A stretch of DNA of 64,000 nt. It comes from Romanomermis culicivorax. Its lineage: Eukaryota > Nematoda > Enoplea > Mermithida > Mermithidae. This document shows positions 13,301 through 23,710 of the stretch, piece by piece. Every line of letters begins with the position of its first letter. Within the stretch, counting starts at the first letter, position 1. Position numbers and translations under genes: made by a program. The stretch spans positions 1 to 64,000 of the forward strand of contig CAWUHX010000427.1 in assembly GCA_963922205.1 (NCBI GenBank). The letters run 5' to 3'. The notes beneath the pieces were generated by a model, which ran no database searches, had not been told where the DNA came from, and was given only the letters and a program-made list of their open reading frames with translations.

Positions 13301-14494
13301 AAAAAATTATTGATTTTTGATTAATTTTCAGGGTTTTGCTTTCTGTGGATCTCTGTACCTTCTCAAGGGGTATTCAAATCATGATGCTGCTTTCACAGCT
13401 ACTGTAGGAATGTATGAATAAAAGAATAAAAAGATAAAATTCTGCAGCATGGTAGGTGAAGGTGCTCGGGAGTGCCTCTAAGCAGGATTTTTCTTCACTT
13501 TTGCTTCTAATTTTGACTGTTCAAACTTTCTTGCAGAGTGTAAAATATTTGCTTGTAAAATAATTAATACATCAAACTATAATCTGTTAGTTAATTGATA
13601 ATTCTACAGTATAGGTAATAAATATATCACAAGGGGTAGGCAAGGGCCACCTGGCAAATACAATGATTTATACGAAATTCTCATAAGTATGCCTTCTTCA
13701 GAGCAGTGCAGCTCCCAAAACGGTACAAAAATTTTGATGAAAATTTAACCAAAGCAGTAATAATGGATGGGCTACAATATAGGAAAATAAATATCTGCGG
13801 CTTCCGATGGAAAGGTGCTCGGGAGTGCCCATAAACGAAATTTTTTCAATTTTGACGGCTCATTTTTGACACTTTAAACTTTATTAAAAAACGTAATTTG
13901 CAATTATTTACGGTAAGTAATACACCAAAAGAGATCTTATTCTCTCCTCTACAAAATGAATATTTATTCATCAAATAAGATCAAACCGATCTCGAAATAT
14001 CGCTTGCTTAGCAAGACTACTGAAAAATGCAAGAAAATCATTAATTTTCAAACTTTGGCATACTGTAGCGGTGCGAATTTTTGTTTACAAGCAAAACGAA
14101 TGGTACCATGAAACTCAGCGCACGAAACTACCCAAAATATCTGATTTTGAGGTATGATTAATTTTCAACTTATCATAGGGAAAGTAGAACCTCTCAGAAA
14201 TCGCGTCTTAAAGTTTTCTGAGCAAATCTTTTTGTGTTCTGTTTTGTACATCATTTCTGAAAGTTTTTGTTGCTCAGGGAGAAAATTGAAACGACTGGGA
14301 TTACGGAAGATGAAGTTCGTCGATATTTGCAAAGAAAACCCCAGTCTTCCAAAGAATTGGTTGCGAAATTCAAACCCAGATGTCAGGGTATGTCTAAAGC
14401 CGAAGTTGTCAAATTACTGGCCGATATATTGAAACGCTTAGGTCCAGAACAAGTCGAAAGGAACGGAACTATGTATTTTTCACTTAAAAAGTGA
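1322..14494 (+). CDS. GTF2F1: TFIIF alpha subunit (RAP74), 5' partial
   Basis: Large subunit of the general transcription factor TFIIF, which binds RNA polymerase II in the nucleus and acts in initiation and elongation. Visible exons are 1322-1514, 1645-1753, 3013-3061, 4297-4453, 5375-5589, 5813-5883, 5942-6063 and 14278-14494. Every junction is GT-AG and the phases agree throughout. Exons 1-2 give the end of the TFIIF dimerisation domain (KKYRGIKEGTV, DYWVFV, AYPVDDWYAF, RNRILNQF). The middle exons give the charged linker with the family signature EVDYMSD and a VKSPFFMK segment. The last exon gives the C-terminal winged helix (ITEDEVRRYLQRKP through MYFSLKK) and the stop. Roughly the first 130 residues lie before the window. 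The last intron is 8.2 kb and full of repeats. No clear AATAAA was seen after the stop; AATATA at 14583 is a weak candidate. Identification is secure; the 49-base exon is the least certain. Confidence 0.95.
2333..2460. repeat. AT-rich degenerate tandem repeat
   Basis: Imperfect tandem copies of a TTTTGATTTTTAATAC-like unit lie in a GTF2F1 intron. Confidence 0.6.
6064..7928. other. First part of the 8.2 kb GTF2F1 intron
   Basis: It follows a consensus GTAAGT donor. Open frames here, such as the minus-strand frame at 6308-6664, have no recognisable domain. TATACAGGG words at about 6239 and 7061 may be repeat ends, but no target duplication was found. No gene is supported. Confidence 0.4.
7929..8355 (-). 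repeat. MITE-like repeat, copy A (inverted)
   Basis: About 420 bases match, in reverse complement, the repeats at 9423-9814 and 18905-19275, with a divergent relative at 57995-58335. Shared parts are a terminal TTACATGTA-like word, CCATATGGCTAGCCAT, a GGCGCGAAGCGCC hairpin, the word CCCAAAATTTTGGG and a C/G-rich end. It faces copy B across about 1.07 kb. Confidence 0.75.
8356..9422. other. Spacer between inverted MITE copies
   Basis: No gene is seen. The stretch at 8530-8580 (GAGCTCTGTGTAAACGACTTCGACGACAGTACTGA) is echoed in reverse complement near 59045-59090, so part of the spacer belongs to another dispersed repeat. Confidence 0.4.
9423..9814 (+). repeat. MITE-like repeat, copy B (5' truncated)
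   Basis: This is the direct-orientation partner of the inverted copy at 7929-8355. It lacks about the first 45 bases and ends in CCGTTACACGTATG. It abuts the large inverted repeat that begins near 9820. Confidence 0.75.
9820..14179. repeat. Giant inverted repeat, 1.1 kb arms
   Basis: The left arm is about 9820-10930 and the right arm about 13079-14179. The arms are reverse complements over their whole length. Matched landmarks are CCTATGATAAGTTGAAAACT with its complement ending at 14179, the region with GGTACCATTCGTTTTGCTTG, the 10320-10600 block, and the inner ends around AACCTATCCTAAGC. By eye the arms are well over 90 % alike. The loop is about 2.15 kb. The right arm ends about 100 bases before the last GTF2F1 exon. 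No coding transposase was recognised, so it is either a foldback-type DNA element or a local inverted duplication. Confidence 0.85.
11436..12620. other. GC-rich island in the inverted-repeat loop
   Basis: Base composition rises to near 50 % GC, against roughly a third in the flanks. It includes a hairpin (CTGCAGCCATTTCGGCTGCAG), GGGCCCTTTAAAAGGGC and ACTGTAG words. TGTCAC at the left and GTGACA at the right suggest termini, but no target duplication was found. Open frames on both strands carry no known domain. I read it as a separate insertion of unknown type. Confidence 0.45.
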
Positions 14495-14639
14495 TATAAT
14501 TTGTTCTTTAACACATCTTTTCAAGTCGTGGCGAGTGGATTGTCGTATTATTTGCATTATGGAAAACATGTTGTTAGTTCGTAATATAAGTAATTTACGA
14601 GATGTCTTGTACTGTATGTTGAACACGTACTTTTTCATC

Positions 14640-14970
14640 CGATGTTTGGTGGTACAGTGTTTTTTTTTGTGCCTAAACGTGGTTTTTGCCACAAAAAATT
14701 TGGAATAGCCAAAAAATTTTGAGCGTTTGTGCCAATTGGCACAAATTTTTTGGCTGGTCAAACATTAAATTAGGCGTTTTAGGGGCTGAAAATGCAAAAA
14801 ATTTTCGGCGCTCCGCGCCACCGTTTTTTTCCTCAAATGGGGTCTTTTGAGGAAAAAAATTTCGAAATGAGGAAAAAAATTTTGGGTATGGTTCTCATTG
14901 TGGAAAAAATTTTGGGGAACTCTAAACCGAAAAGATGCGTTTTGGTGGACTTTAAATGGTCAAAATCTGT
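14640..14970. repeat. Palindromic-word repeat copies (GTGCC and TTCCTCA words)
   Basis: At 14650-14760 TGTGCC/TGGCAC words recur in both orientations among A/T runs, including GTTTGTGCCAATTGGCACAAA. An inverted relative lies at 22880-23015. At 14820-14900 the word becomes TTCCTCA/TGAGGAA. A GGCGCTCCGCGCC hairpin lies at 14806-14819. Confidence 0.6.
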
Positions 14971-15841
14971 ATAGGGTATAATCTTAACTATTTTGTATCA
15001 GGCGCGGCCGTTAGGGTTAGCATATCTACTTCGACTTACTAATTAATGCTCAACAGTTTCTATCAATCAAGTTAGATCGTTTCATTTTCTAATCGTACAG
15101 TTAATTATGTCGCCGAAAATAGAGATTTTTCATCATGTCTCTCAATTTTTTCCCTCGATGATTGGAATTTTTTAAACGTTTGCAATCTGAACTTTTGCGT
15201 TTATTGAAGGTGGAAATTGAAGACATTACTCTAGAACGTGATTTCAAAACATTTGTTCACGAATTATCTGTTGGAGAGATTTATTTTTCAGCGTGTTAGA
15301 ATACAAAAACCCAAAAATTTTTCCGGCGCTTCGCGCTGGAATGGGAAGCAAATTACACTTCATCAGTCTGATTTTAATTTATTTCCCAACGTTACGAAGG
15401 TTCATTTTCCAGCGTTTTAGAAAGTGAAAATCAAAAAATTTTTCCGGCGCTCCGCGCCGGACCAAGAACTAAATAAAATTAAATGATTCTAATCGGAATC
15501 ACAGAAATGTTGATAGCAGATAAATTCATGAGGACTCTATCGTTATCTTGCTTTATCCGCTCCTATAGAACACCAATATATTCTTCATGAGCTCATTTTG
15601 ACTAACATAACCAGAATTTTCTCAATTTCTTTCCTCATTTTTGCAGGTTTCTGACTACAAATACAACAAAATGCTTGGATATGCTCCTAAAATGCATAAA
15701 AAAGCATCCATAGCCACATTAAAAGCGTTTTTAAAAATGTGGAAAATTTTTGTAAAATGAGGAAAAAAATTTTGGGTCCGGTTCTCATGTGGAAAAAATC
15801 TTCGAGGAAAAAAAAACGGTGCTCCGCGCACTGTTTTTTTT

Positions 15842-16466
15842 TCCCCGGGCCTTTTCCCCAAATGGGGAAAGGGATCAAAATTTTTTTCCCCATTTTCCCG
15901 AAGTCGTTTTTTCGCTTAAAAATGCTCACAGACGCTTTATCTAGGTGTTTTTGAGCCTTCTCAAGCCTGCTGGTGTTTTTAGACCCGTTAATTCATTAAA
16001 ATTGAGGAAAAAATTGAAATTTTCGAGTTCAAAGTTTAATCTACAAGCATTGGAACAAATTTTCAAGCAAACTATCCAAAAGCATAATGACTTTGAGAAT
16101 TACATGAGAAATCGATGGTTAGGTTCTCTATGATGACAAGTGAGAACCACTGTTTTTTTCCCCCGGGCCTTTTCCCCAAATGGGGAAAGGGATCAAAATT
16201 TTTTTCCCCATTTTCCCGAAGTCGTTTTTTTCGCTTAAAAATGCTCACAGACGCTTTATTTAGGTGTTTTTGAGCCTTTTCAAGCCTGCTGGTGTTTTTA
16301 GACCCGTTAATTCATTAAAATTGAGGAAAAAATTGAAATTTTCGAGTTCAAAGTTTAATCTACAAGCATTGGATTGGAACAAATTTTCAAGCAAACTATC
16401 CAAAAGCATAATGACTTTGAGAACTACATGAGAAATCGATGGTTAGGTTCTCTATGATGACTAGTG
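15842..16466. repeat. Tandem duplication, ~318 bp unit
   Basis: Two near-identical direct copies, about 15842-16148 and 16160-16466, are offset by 318 bases (CCCGGGCC at 15845 and 16163). Each runs from CCCCGGGCCTTTTCCCC through ATGCTCACAGACGCTTTAT to TTCTCTATGATGAC. The second copy has a small extra duplication (GGATT) near 16373. Confidence 0.85.
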
Positions 16467-16479
16467 AGAACCCAATTCT

Positions 16480-17100
16480 GCGACGCTGGAAAAATCAATT
16501 TTCCGAACATTTATTTCAAGAATTAGATTTGAATTTTGTGTTCAAAAGTCGTAATTTCTAGAATTTTACTTGAAAAATTTTAAAACCAGTATAATTTATT
16601 TGTAAACTCTCATACTTGGTCGAAAATATATGAGTTGAGTATGTAGGGTATAAATTTCCGAAAGATATTTCCATGAAGCGTTTGAATTGATTTTATGTTA
16701 GAAAAGAAATAATCGCATCAAAAAGCTTAGAGACTTGAAGTACTGATCTTTCTCAAAAGGGAAAAATGCGAATCTTCATTAAATATCATGATAAAATATT
16801 GAAGATTACCAATGAAAACATGAGATAATACGTTCAAGATGATGAAAACTTATAGATTATATGATAAATGAAGGTTGACGTGCTGAAAGCCGTGCCTGAG
16901 CTAAGTAATGCATAATAATGATTATTAAAAATATAATCGGCGCGAAGCACCGGAAAACGTTGAGATTATGACCTTCTAAAATGCACCAAAATGCATCTTT
17001 TCTGTATCGGATCCCTAAAATTTTCTTCCCCAGATGGGGAAAGAGTCCAAAAATTTTTTCCCGAAAAAGCACGATTTGGGGGGAAAAACAGTGGGGGGAC
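16480..17100 (-). repeat. Dispersed ~0.8 kb repeat, inverted copy
   Basis: This is the reverse-complement relative of 20540-21430 and 30100-31050. Shared landmarks are AATTAGATT(T/C)GAATT, GGGTATAAATTTCCGAAAG, GATTATTAAAAATATAATC, the GGCGCGAAGCACC hairpin and ATGCACCAAAATGCATC. It ends with CCCCAGATGGGG and AAAAACAGTGG. Confidence 0.7.
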
Positions 17101-17249
17101 CTGTTGTGAGACGATTTGGCGTATTTGTAAAGTTCGTGTCGTTTTGGAGTAAAGATCGGCAAGTTGAGAAAAGGGAAATCGTGACGAGACCTGCAAAGAG
17201 GCGTGGCTATGATGTGAAGAAATTGTGAAAAAAATTTTGATTGTGATTG

Positions 17250-17610
17250 TTAGTACTGTAGCCAAGCGGTTGTGTCTTAGCTTGTGTGGAGAGTCTTGAA
17301 GTTTGAGGCGGCGATTTTGTGTATCAGTAAATTGTGTTTTGAGTGTGTGATCTAGGATAAGTCAAACTATTTGAAAAATAGTTTGAGTAATTGGGTGAAA
17401 CTCCTAATCGGGTAAGATAGTACAGTCCGAGTTTCAGCATCCGAAAACCTTTGATAACCTGAGCGAAGAACCTTGGAAATTTGACATAGCGCTCATTACG
17501 AGCCCGTCAGTCTTCTGCGTACCATTATCGTTGCATTAAATTCGTCTAACACTCCGAGTGTTTTGTCTAAAGCATTCCCCATGCTCTCCTACATTCCCTA
17601 CGTTTCTAAT
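17250..17610 (+). repeat. SINE-like repeat, copy 1
   Basis: It matches 58435-58745 in reverse complement, including CAAACTATTTGAAAAATAGTTTG, GTTTCAGCATCCGAAAACC, GACATAGCGCTC and ACGAGCCCGTCA. The 5' part (CTGTAGCCAAGCGGTTGTGTC) resembles a Leu/Ser-type tRNA A box, but no good B box follows. Calling it a tRNA-derived SINE is inference. Confidence 0.5.
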
Positions 17611-17679
17611 TAAAACGCGTGATTAATCGTCTAGCTATTAGCATCTCTTATATTTTCTCCCATACAATAGACCCTCTCC

Positions 17680-18390
17680 TCAACTTGGCCAACCATGTAC
17701 CCAACATCATCCAACCTCCCCCCAGTTTGGAAAAAATTAAAAAAATTTGCAAAAAAGTGTATTTTTTTTGGCCTTTTTTGGTAAAAATTTCGACTTTTTT
17801 CTATCCCCTCCCCCAAAAATTTCGGATTCACTCTCCCACCCCCAACTGGTCAGAGGTCTTACAGGTATGACTCATACCTGTACTTGGGGGGGAGCCCCCA
17901 ACTTGGCCAGTCATATACCCAACATCACCTAACCCCCCCTCTCCAGTTTGGAAAAAATTGAAAAATTTGCAAAAAAGTGTATACTTTTCGGCCTTTTTTG
18001 GGAAAAATTTCGACTTTTTTCGACTCCCTCCCCCAAAATTTCGGATTTACCCATCTTCCCCCCTCCAACTGGTCGGAGGTCTTACAGGTATGCTTGCACA
18101 ATAATGTGGAAACAAAATCTTGAATGTGGAAAAAATTTTTGAGGTCTTTTCACAAATGTGGAAGAAAAATTTGGGGTTTTCATATTGAGAAGATGCATTA
18201 TGGTGCATTTTAGGAGGTCTTTTAGGATTTAGGAGGATACCTGTATCCTCCTAAATCCTAAAAGATACCTGTAAGAGGTGTGACCAGTTGGGAGGGGGGG
18301 TCGAAGTTTTTCCCAAAAAGGCCAAAAAACATACACTTTTTTGCAAATTTTTTTAAATTTTTCCAGGGTTGGCAAGGCAACGCTGTGGTT
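17680..18390. repeat. Cluster of AAGTTGG/CCAACTT repeats
   Basis: Two direct units (about 17690-17890 and 17905-18090) share CAGTTTGGAAAAAATT, GCAAAAAAGTGTAT, AAAATTTCGGATT and GAGGTCTTACAGGTATG. A third, inverted, unit spans about 18240-18380. AGGAGGATACCTGTATCCTCCT at 18230-18251 is a perfect palindrome at the turning point. Confidence 0.65.
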
Positions 18391-18904
18391 TTTGGTTTTT
18401 TTTGGTTTGTTGAAAAAAACAAAAAATTGGAAAATCTTGGTTTTTTCCAAAATCATTGGGAAACTGTTTTTTCACATTAGTCAATTTTCTAGGCACATAT
18501 TGGTGTCCATCTAAATCAACAAAACAATTAATTCAGTTGAATCGACTTCACTACAAAGTAGAAAAAAGTCGTATTTTTATGATACATTTGGTACTCAAAA
18601 GATGTAATATAAATCAATCGATATCCTTTGTATCCATCTTGCAACCACACATTTAGTACATGAGTCAACTCTGCTATAATTTGCTCATAAAAAAGTAGAC
18701 ACTAAATCTTTAGTGGAGTGTACTCCGACCATATGGGATGACATCCATTGGTCCATGACATCATCAAAATGTTATAAAACATGATTGAGTTTAATATACT
18801 GAATTTATTGTTATGGTAAGCTTTTTAATTTTCTTAGCTCGAAATTTCAAAATATAAATGAGACAACAATAATAAAATTTTATGCAGATCAGTTAAGCAT
18901 ACTG

Positions 18905-19275
18905 TAGGTCATACATGTAATTGGGGGGGAAGTGCTATGGGAACCCCCCGGCTAGCCATATGGTAACCCTAGGGACCCCCATACTTTTTGGTCAGAAAAA
19001 TACAATGTCAATTTTTTTATGTAAAATGTCAATTTTTGAACAAAGAATGATCAAAAACGTCAATTTTCTAGGCGCTTCGCGCCATAAGTACATTTTTTAG
19101 ACAAAAATTACCATTTTTTGAACCGTTTTTCAGACTTTTTATGTGAAAAAATTACTCTTTTTTTTCTTCAGAGATCCCTCCCCCCAAAATTTTGGGAATT
19201 ACTGACCTCCAGCCCAAAAAAAGTGGCCTGACCCCCCACCCCCCCCCCAAGACCTCGGGGCTCCATTACATACAT
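18905..19275 (+). repeat. MITE-like repeat, copy C
   Basis: A complete-looking copy of the family at 7929 and 9423. It runs from ACATGTAATTGGGGGG through CTAGCCATATGG, GGCGCTTCGCGCC (19071-19083) and CCCAAAATTTTGGG to CTCCATTACATACATGTA. About 370 bases, no coding capacity. Confidence 0.7.
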
Positions 19276-19279
19276 GTAT

Positions 19280-20030
19280 GCTGAAGGTTAACATAGAGAG
19301 TAGCTTTTGGGTGGTTCATTTTTATAGGACTTGACATCGCTACTAAGCAAGAAAAATCGTACAAAAATATGTATCTATCATGCAAGCGAGCATAGTATAT
19401 ATAATAGGACCCATTTGCTGTAGTTATAGCTTGCAGACAGGTTTGAAAAGCAAAAATTTGGAAACATCTGAAATGTCTATGTGTGATCTTCAACTGCAGT
19501 TTGTAATATTAATAACATAGTAATAATCTATCAATTTAAAACCCTCTTATCGAAAACGGTATACCTAAAAATTGTGTCATTTCAACTTTTTTTGTGCATT
19601 TCTGTAAATGATTTTCATTAGTTTTGATAACGTACATTGTGTATTGTATATTCCTCTTTATTTGTAATTTTTCTTCTTTTCCTTGAATTTTCCCCTTACA
19701 TATCGCATGCTCTGTTCCATTTTTACTTTTCTTGTGTTCTTCACTCATGGTTCCTTTTTTATGTGCCCACTATTACTATATTTCTATTGCCAAATAGGGA
19801 TTTCCTATAGCATAAAATAATGACACTTCCGATAAGATTAATACTTCTAGCTGCCAATTTAAGGCTTCCTAACTAGTCTTAGATGATACAGAGGGCTTCC
19901 AGCAGTACATAGTTATTTCGATGTATCAAACATTCTAAAGAATTAAACCAGAAAAAAACCATAGAAAAACCAAAAAAAACCATTGACAACCAAAAAGTCG
20001 GAATTTCAAAAGTTTGGTTTTTGCCAGCCC
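19280..20030. other. Intergenic, no gene recognised
   Basis: The minus-strand open frames here are lysine- or asparagine-rich translations of AT-rich DNA without domains. Nothing else is seen. Confidence 0.4.
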
Positions 20031-20540
20031 TGTATTTTTCCCAAACTAGGGGGGGTTGGGTATAGGGTTGAGCAGTGGCTAGATGGACTCGAGTCCATCT
20101 AGCCAGAACTCACAAAGTGGCTAAATAGACTCGAGTTCATCTAGCCAAAACCCACAAAATTGCGAGATGGACTCGAGTTCATCCAGTCAAAACCCACATA
20201 ATGGCTAGAATGTTTGATTGGTAGAGTTGTTTGTAATTTAAACGTCCAGATCTGCACGTTTTAAAATTTATCTCACAGCTTTCAATATTCACACATTTAC
20301 TGTACTACGGGAAAACTTGAGCACATTTAGCCGTTTTGCGTGTTTTTGACTGGATGGACTCGGGTCCATCTAGCCTTTTTGTGGGTTTTGGCTAGATGGA
20401 CTAGAGTCCATTTAGCCATTCTGCACGTTTCAGCTAAATGGACTCGAGTCCATATAGCCACCTTGTGAGTTCTTTGTGAGTTTGTGAATGATGTTGGCCA
20501 ACTTGGGGGGGGGGGGGATTCCCCCAAGTACAGGTTATTG
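20030..20540. repeat. Nested palindrome array (six XhoI-centred palindromes)
   Basis: Three palindromes of the type CTAGATGGACTCGAGTCCATCTAG lie at about 20080-20200 and three more in inverted order at about 20340-20460. They are separated by GTGGGTTTTG-type spacers. Outside them are G-run/C-run arms with GTTGG, and TTGGCCAACTTGGGG at 20492. A fragment recurs at 23965-23990. The whole unit is itself an inverted repeat. Confidence 0.75.
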
Positions 20541-21430
20541 TTATAACTTTAATAATCATCATTATTTACTAAGTTGCTCAGGGGCGGCTTTTATCATGTC
20601 TACCTTCATCTATCACTTAATCTGTAATAGTTTTCATCATCTTAAACGTATTATCTCATGTTTTAATTGATTATCTTCAGTGTGTTATGATGATATTTAA
20701 TGAAGATTTGCATTTTTTCCTTTTGAGAAAGATCAATACGTCAGGTCTCTATGCTTTTTGATGCGATTATTTCTTTGCTAACATAAAATCAATTCAAATG
20801 CTTCATAGAAATATCTTACGGAAATTTATACTCTTCTTACTCATACATTTTTGATCAAGTTCATGAGAGTTTACAAATAAACTACAGATTTCAAAATTTT
20901 AATTTTCTATTTAAAATATTTAAAATTAATATTAATTTAAAATTCTAGAAATTACGACTTTTGACCACGAAATTGGAATCTAATTCTTGAAATAAATGTT
21001 CGAAAAATTTATTTTCCAGCGTCCCAGAATGTCATAATACCCAAAAAAAATTTCCGGCGCGCTGAAAAGATTACCATATTTTTTGGGCTTTCACTTGTCA
21101 TCATAGAGGACTTGACCATCAATTACTCATGTAATTCAAAGTCAATTATGCTCTTGGATAGTTTGCTAGAAAATTTGTTCCACAATGCAGGTAGATTAGG
21201 CTTCAAAGTCGAACATTTCAATGTTTTCTTCCATTTTAATGAATTAACTTCTCTTAAAAAACCCGGAAGGCTTGAAAAAGCTCAAAAACAGTGGGATAAA
21301 GCATCTGTGAACATTTTTAAACGAAAAAACGAGGATTTTAAGATGAAAACAATTTTTTTCCACATGTGGAAAAAATATTTGACCCCTTTCCACATTTGTG
21401 GAAAGAAGTTCGTGGAAAAACATGTGTTAG
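20540..21430 (+). repeat. Dispersed ~0.8 kb repeat, copy with TTCCAC words
   Basis: It starts near GTTATAACTTTAATAATCATC, and runs through a CTCAGGGGCGGCTTTTA block, GATCAATACGTCAG, and GATAAAGCATCTGTGAACAT. It ends in the words TTTCCACATGTGGAAA and TTTCCACATTTGTGGAAA. It is related to 16480-17100, 23075-23710, 30100-31050 and 39063-39860. Confidence 0.7.
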
Positions 21431-21999
21431 TGATGAATTGTGTCAGGCAGGGTTTTCTTTTGCACACAGCAACCAAATTTGGGGCTGTGCAACCAAATTT
21501 TTCCTGCCAAGTTGCACAGTGCAACTTGAGGTGTGACTGCTCTTTTGATTAAGTGATAGAGTTTTCTGTCCGGAGGTGCATTTTTATGCGTTCTTAAATG
21601 GAAAAACGTGAAAATTTTCCGGCGCTTAGCGCCAGGCTTCAATTCATTTATAATTTTTTATATTATTCTAATGCGCGGTTAGAAAAGGTCATTCTAGTTA
21701 GTGCTAATTGATTCTAATTATCAACATAATATGGATTGTAAATGTTTGATCCTGTATTGTTTGTTGACGAATTTGATGAAGACTAGCTAACCATGTCAGT
21801 GAGATGAGAAAAAACGGTGCGAGAAAATAGTTCAGGACAACTCAAAAAGAAAGGGAAATTCTGGGAATATTTAAATACTCTAGAATTGTTCAGGAAGGAA
21901 GTTCATATGATTTAATTTTTGACTACGAGTATCTACTTATATGTTTAACAACAATGTAAAGACTAGAGGAAATAAAGTCGAGAATTGTGTAAATTATCG

Positions 22000-22860
22000 G
22001 TCAAAACATTGTATGATTATCAATGATAACAATTTTTCTATTTGAATCAATCGAACACAAAAAGTTAATATTTCAGTTTTAAATCTGATGAACAGAGAAT
22101 ATTCAGAATTTCTTTTCAGTCATCAGTGATTTGACTGTCTATAAAGTTTGCTGCAACGAGATTCATACACTGTTAAAAGAGAAATCGTTCACGTTCGGGT
22201 CAAATATAGGAAGGAAGAAAGAAATTTATTAAATGCGAAGAAAATACAAGAGTAAATACGAATACTACAGAAAAGCTCATGGATGTGACAGAAGCACGTG
22301 CGAATTCAGCTTCAAAAAATGACTCAATTTAGATCAAAAGCAGGGCATATTGTTCGAACAAGTGATATCATCGGGTAAGGAATTCCAAACATCAATATTT
22401 CGTGAGCAAAAGTCATGTTTTAAAGCATTAGAGTTATACTTCGATCGGGTGGAATAACTTTAAATTTCTAAATTAAGAACATGTATGATAAATCGATACA
22501 TATTCGTCTAAATGCGAGGTCATCAAGGCCAGATTTGTTGAGGCGCTCCTTATAGCTCAAATCTTTTTAACCAAGAAGTCTTTTTGTAAACCTTCCTTTG
22601 TTTTTCTACCATTTTAGTATCTCCAATCAGACAAGAATTCCAGAGTGGTTCCATTTAAAAGCCCTGATTTTGAATTTATTAAAGTTAGAGTTAAAACATT
22701 TTAAAATCAAATTTGCCACCCTAGATGTTTTTTTAACCACATAATTACAGTGGGAGGTTGCTGACAATTTTTCATTGAACATAACACCAAGATCCTTCAT
22801 CTCTGAAACAGTAGAAATCAGAAAATCGTTTATATATACAAATAGGAGATTGACTCGGCG
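22000..22860 (-). pseudogene. LINE reverse-transcriptase fragment
   Basis: Read on the minus strand from about 22855, one frame gives the 3' part of a CR1/Jockey-like non-LTR retrotransposon polymerase. The landmarks are SEMKDLGVMFNEKLS, HCNYVVKK, then FTKRLL and YKERLNKSGLDDLAFRR after several in-frame stops. This is the thumb/connection region downstream of the catalytic motifs, and the catalytic core is absent. It is a dead, 5'-truncated copy. The clade is uncertain. Confidence 0.75.
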
Positions 22861-22869
22861 TGAAGCGCC

Positions 22870-23710
22870 GTAAACACTTCCCGTTTTCAGCCCCTAGAAG
22901 TCTAAAAATCAAGAAAATTTAATGTTTGACCAGCCAAAAATTTTGTGCTATTTGGCACAAACGCTCAAAATTTTTTGTGCCAAAAACCATGTTTTGGCAT
23001 AAAAAAACACTGAAAAAATTCATTTTGGTGCATTTTAGGAGGTCCAAATCTCAAAATTTTCCAGCCTTTCGCACCGGTTATAACTTTAATAATCATTATT
23101 ATTTATTACCAAGCTCAGGCGTGGCTTTTAGCATGTCCACCTTCACTTATCATTTAATCTTTAATAGTTTCCATCATCTTTAACATATGGTTTCATGTTT
23201 AATTGGCAATCTTGACTATATTATATCTTTATATTTGATGACGACATCCGCATTTTTTCCTTCATAGATTTTCTGAGAAAGATCAACACATCAACTTTCT
23301 GAACTTTTTGAAGCGTTTGTTTCTTTCTTTACATAAATTGAATTCTTGTTTTGAAATCAGTCAGTCTTCAGCAGCATTCTACACCTTCAGGAATCGTTTT
23401 TGCTAATCCAGCATAGATCAAAAATGATCAGCATGATTTTCTCAACAGGATGAAAGACAAAATTATTGTTTCAGCACTTGGTGACTAAACACTAATTTAG
23501 CCCATAATATTGATAATTAAAGTTAAAACCGGTGCAAAGCGCCAGAAAATTTTGATATTATGACCTTCTAAATACACCTAAATGCATTTTTTTCTGTATT
23601 GGATCCCCAAAATTTTCTTCCCCGAACAAAGAAAGGGTCCAAAATTTTTTTTCCCTTCTCCAAATTTTTTTCCCAAAAAGACATGATTTGGGGGAAAACA
23701 GTGGTTCGCA
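22870..23710. repeat. Dispersed repeat copies with GTGCC and TTCCC words
   Basis: 22880-23015 is the inverted relative of 14650-14790 (GCACAAACGCTCAAAATTTTTTG, TGTTTGACCAGCC). From about 23070 the ~0.8 kb family resumes (GGTTATAACTTTAATAATCATTATT) and ends at 23529-23705 with a GGTGCAAAGCGCC hairpin, TTCCCC-type words and AAAACAGTGG. Confidence 0.6.

Noticed and set aside
15842-16466. CRISPR-like or satellite array
   Set aside because: Only two long units with no spacers; a simple tandem duplication of a dispersed repeat.
17255-17330. tRNA gene
   Set aside because: A-box-like sequence only; no anticodon arm, B box or acceptor pairing could be drawn.
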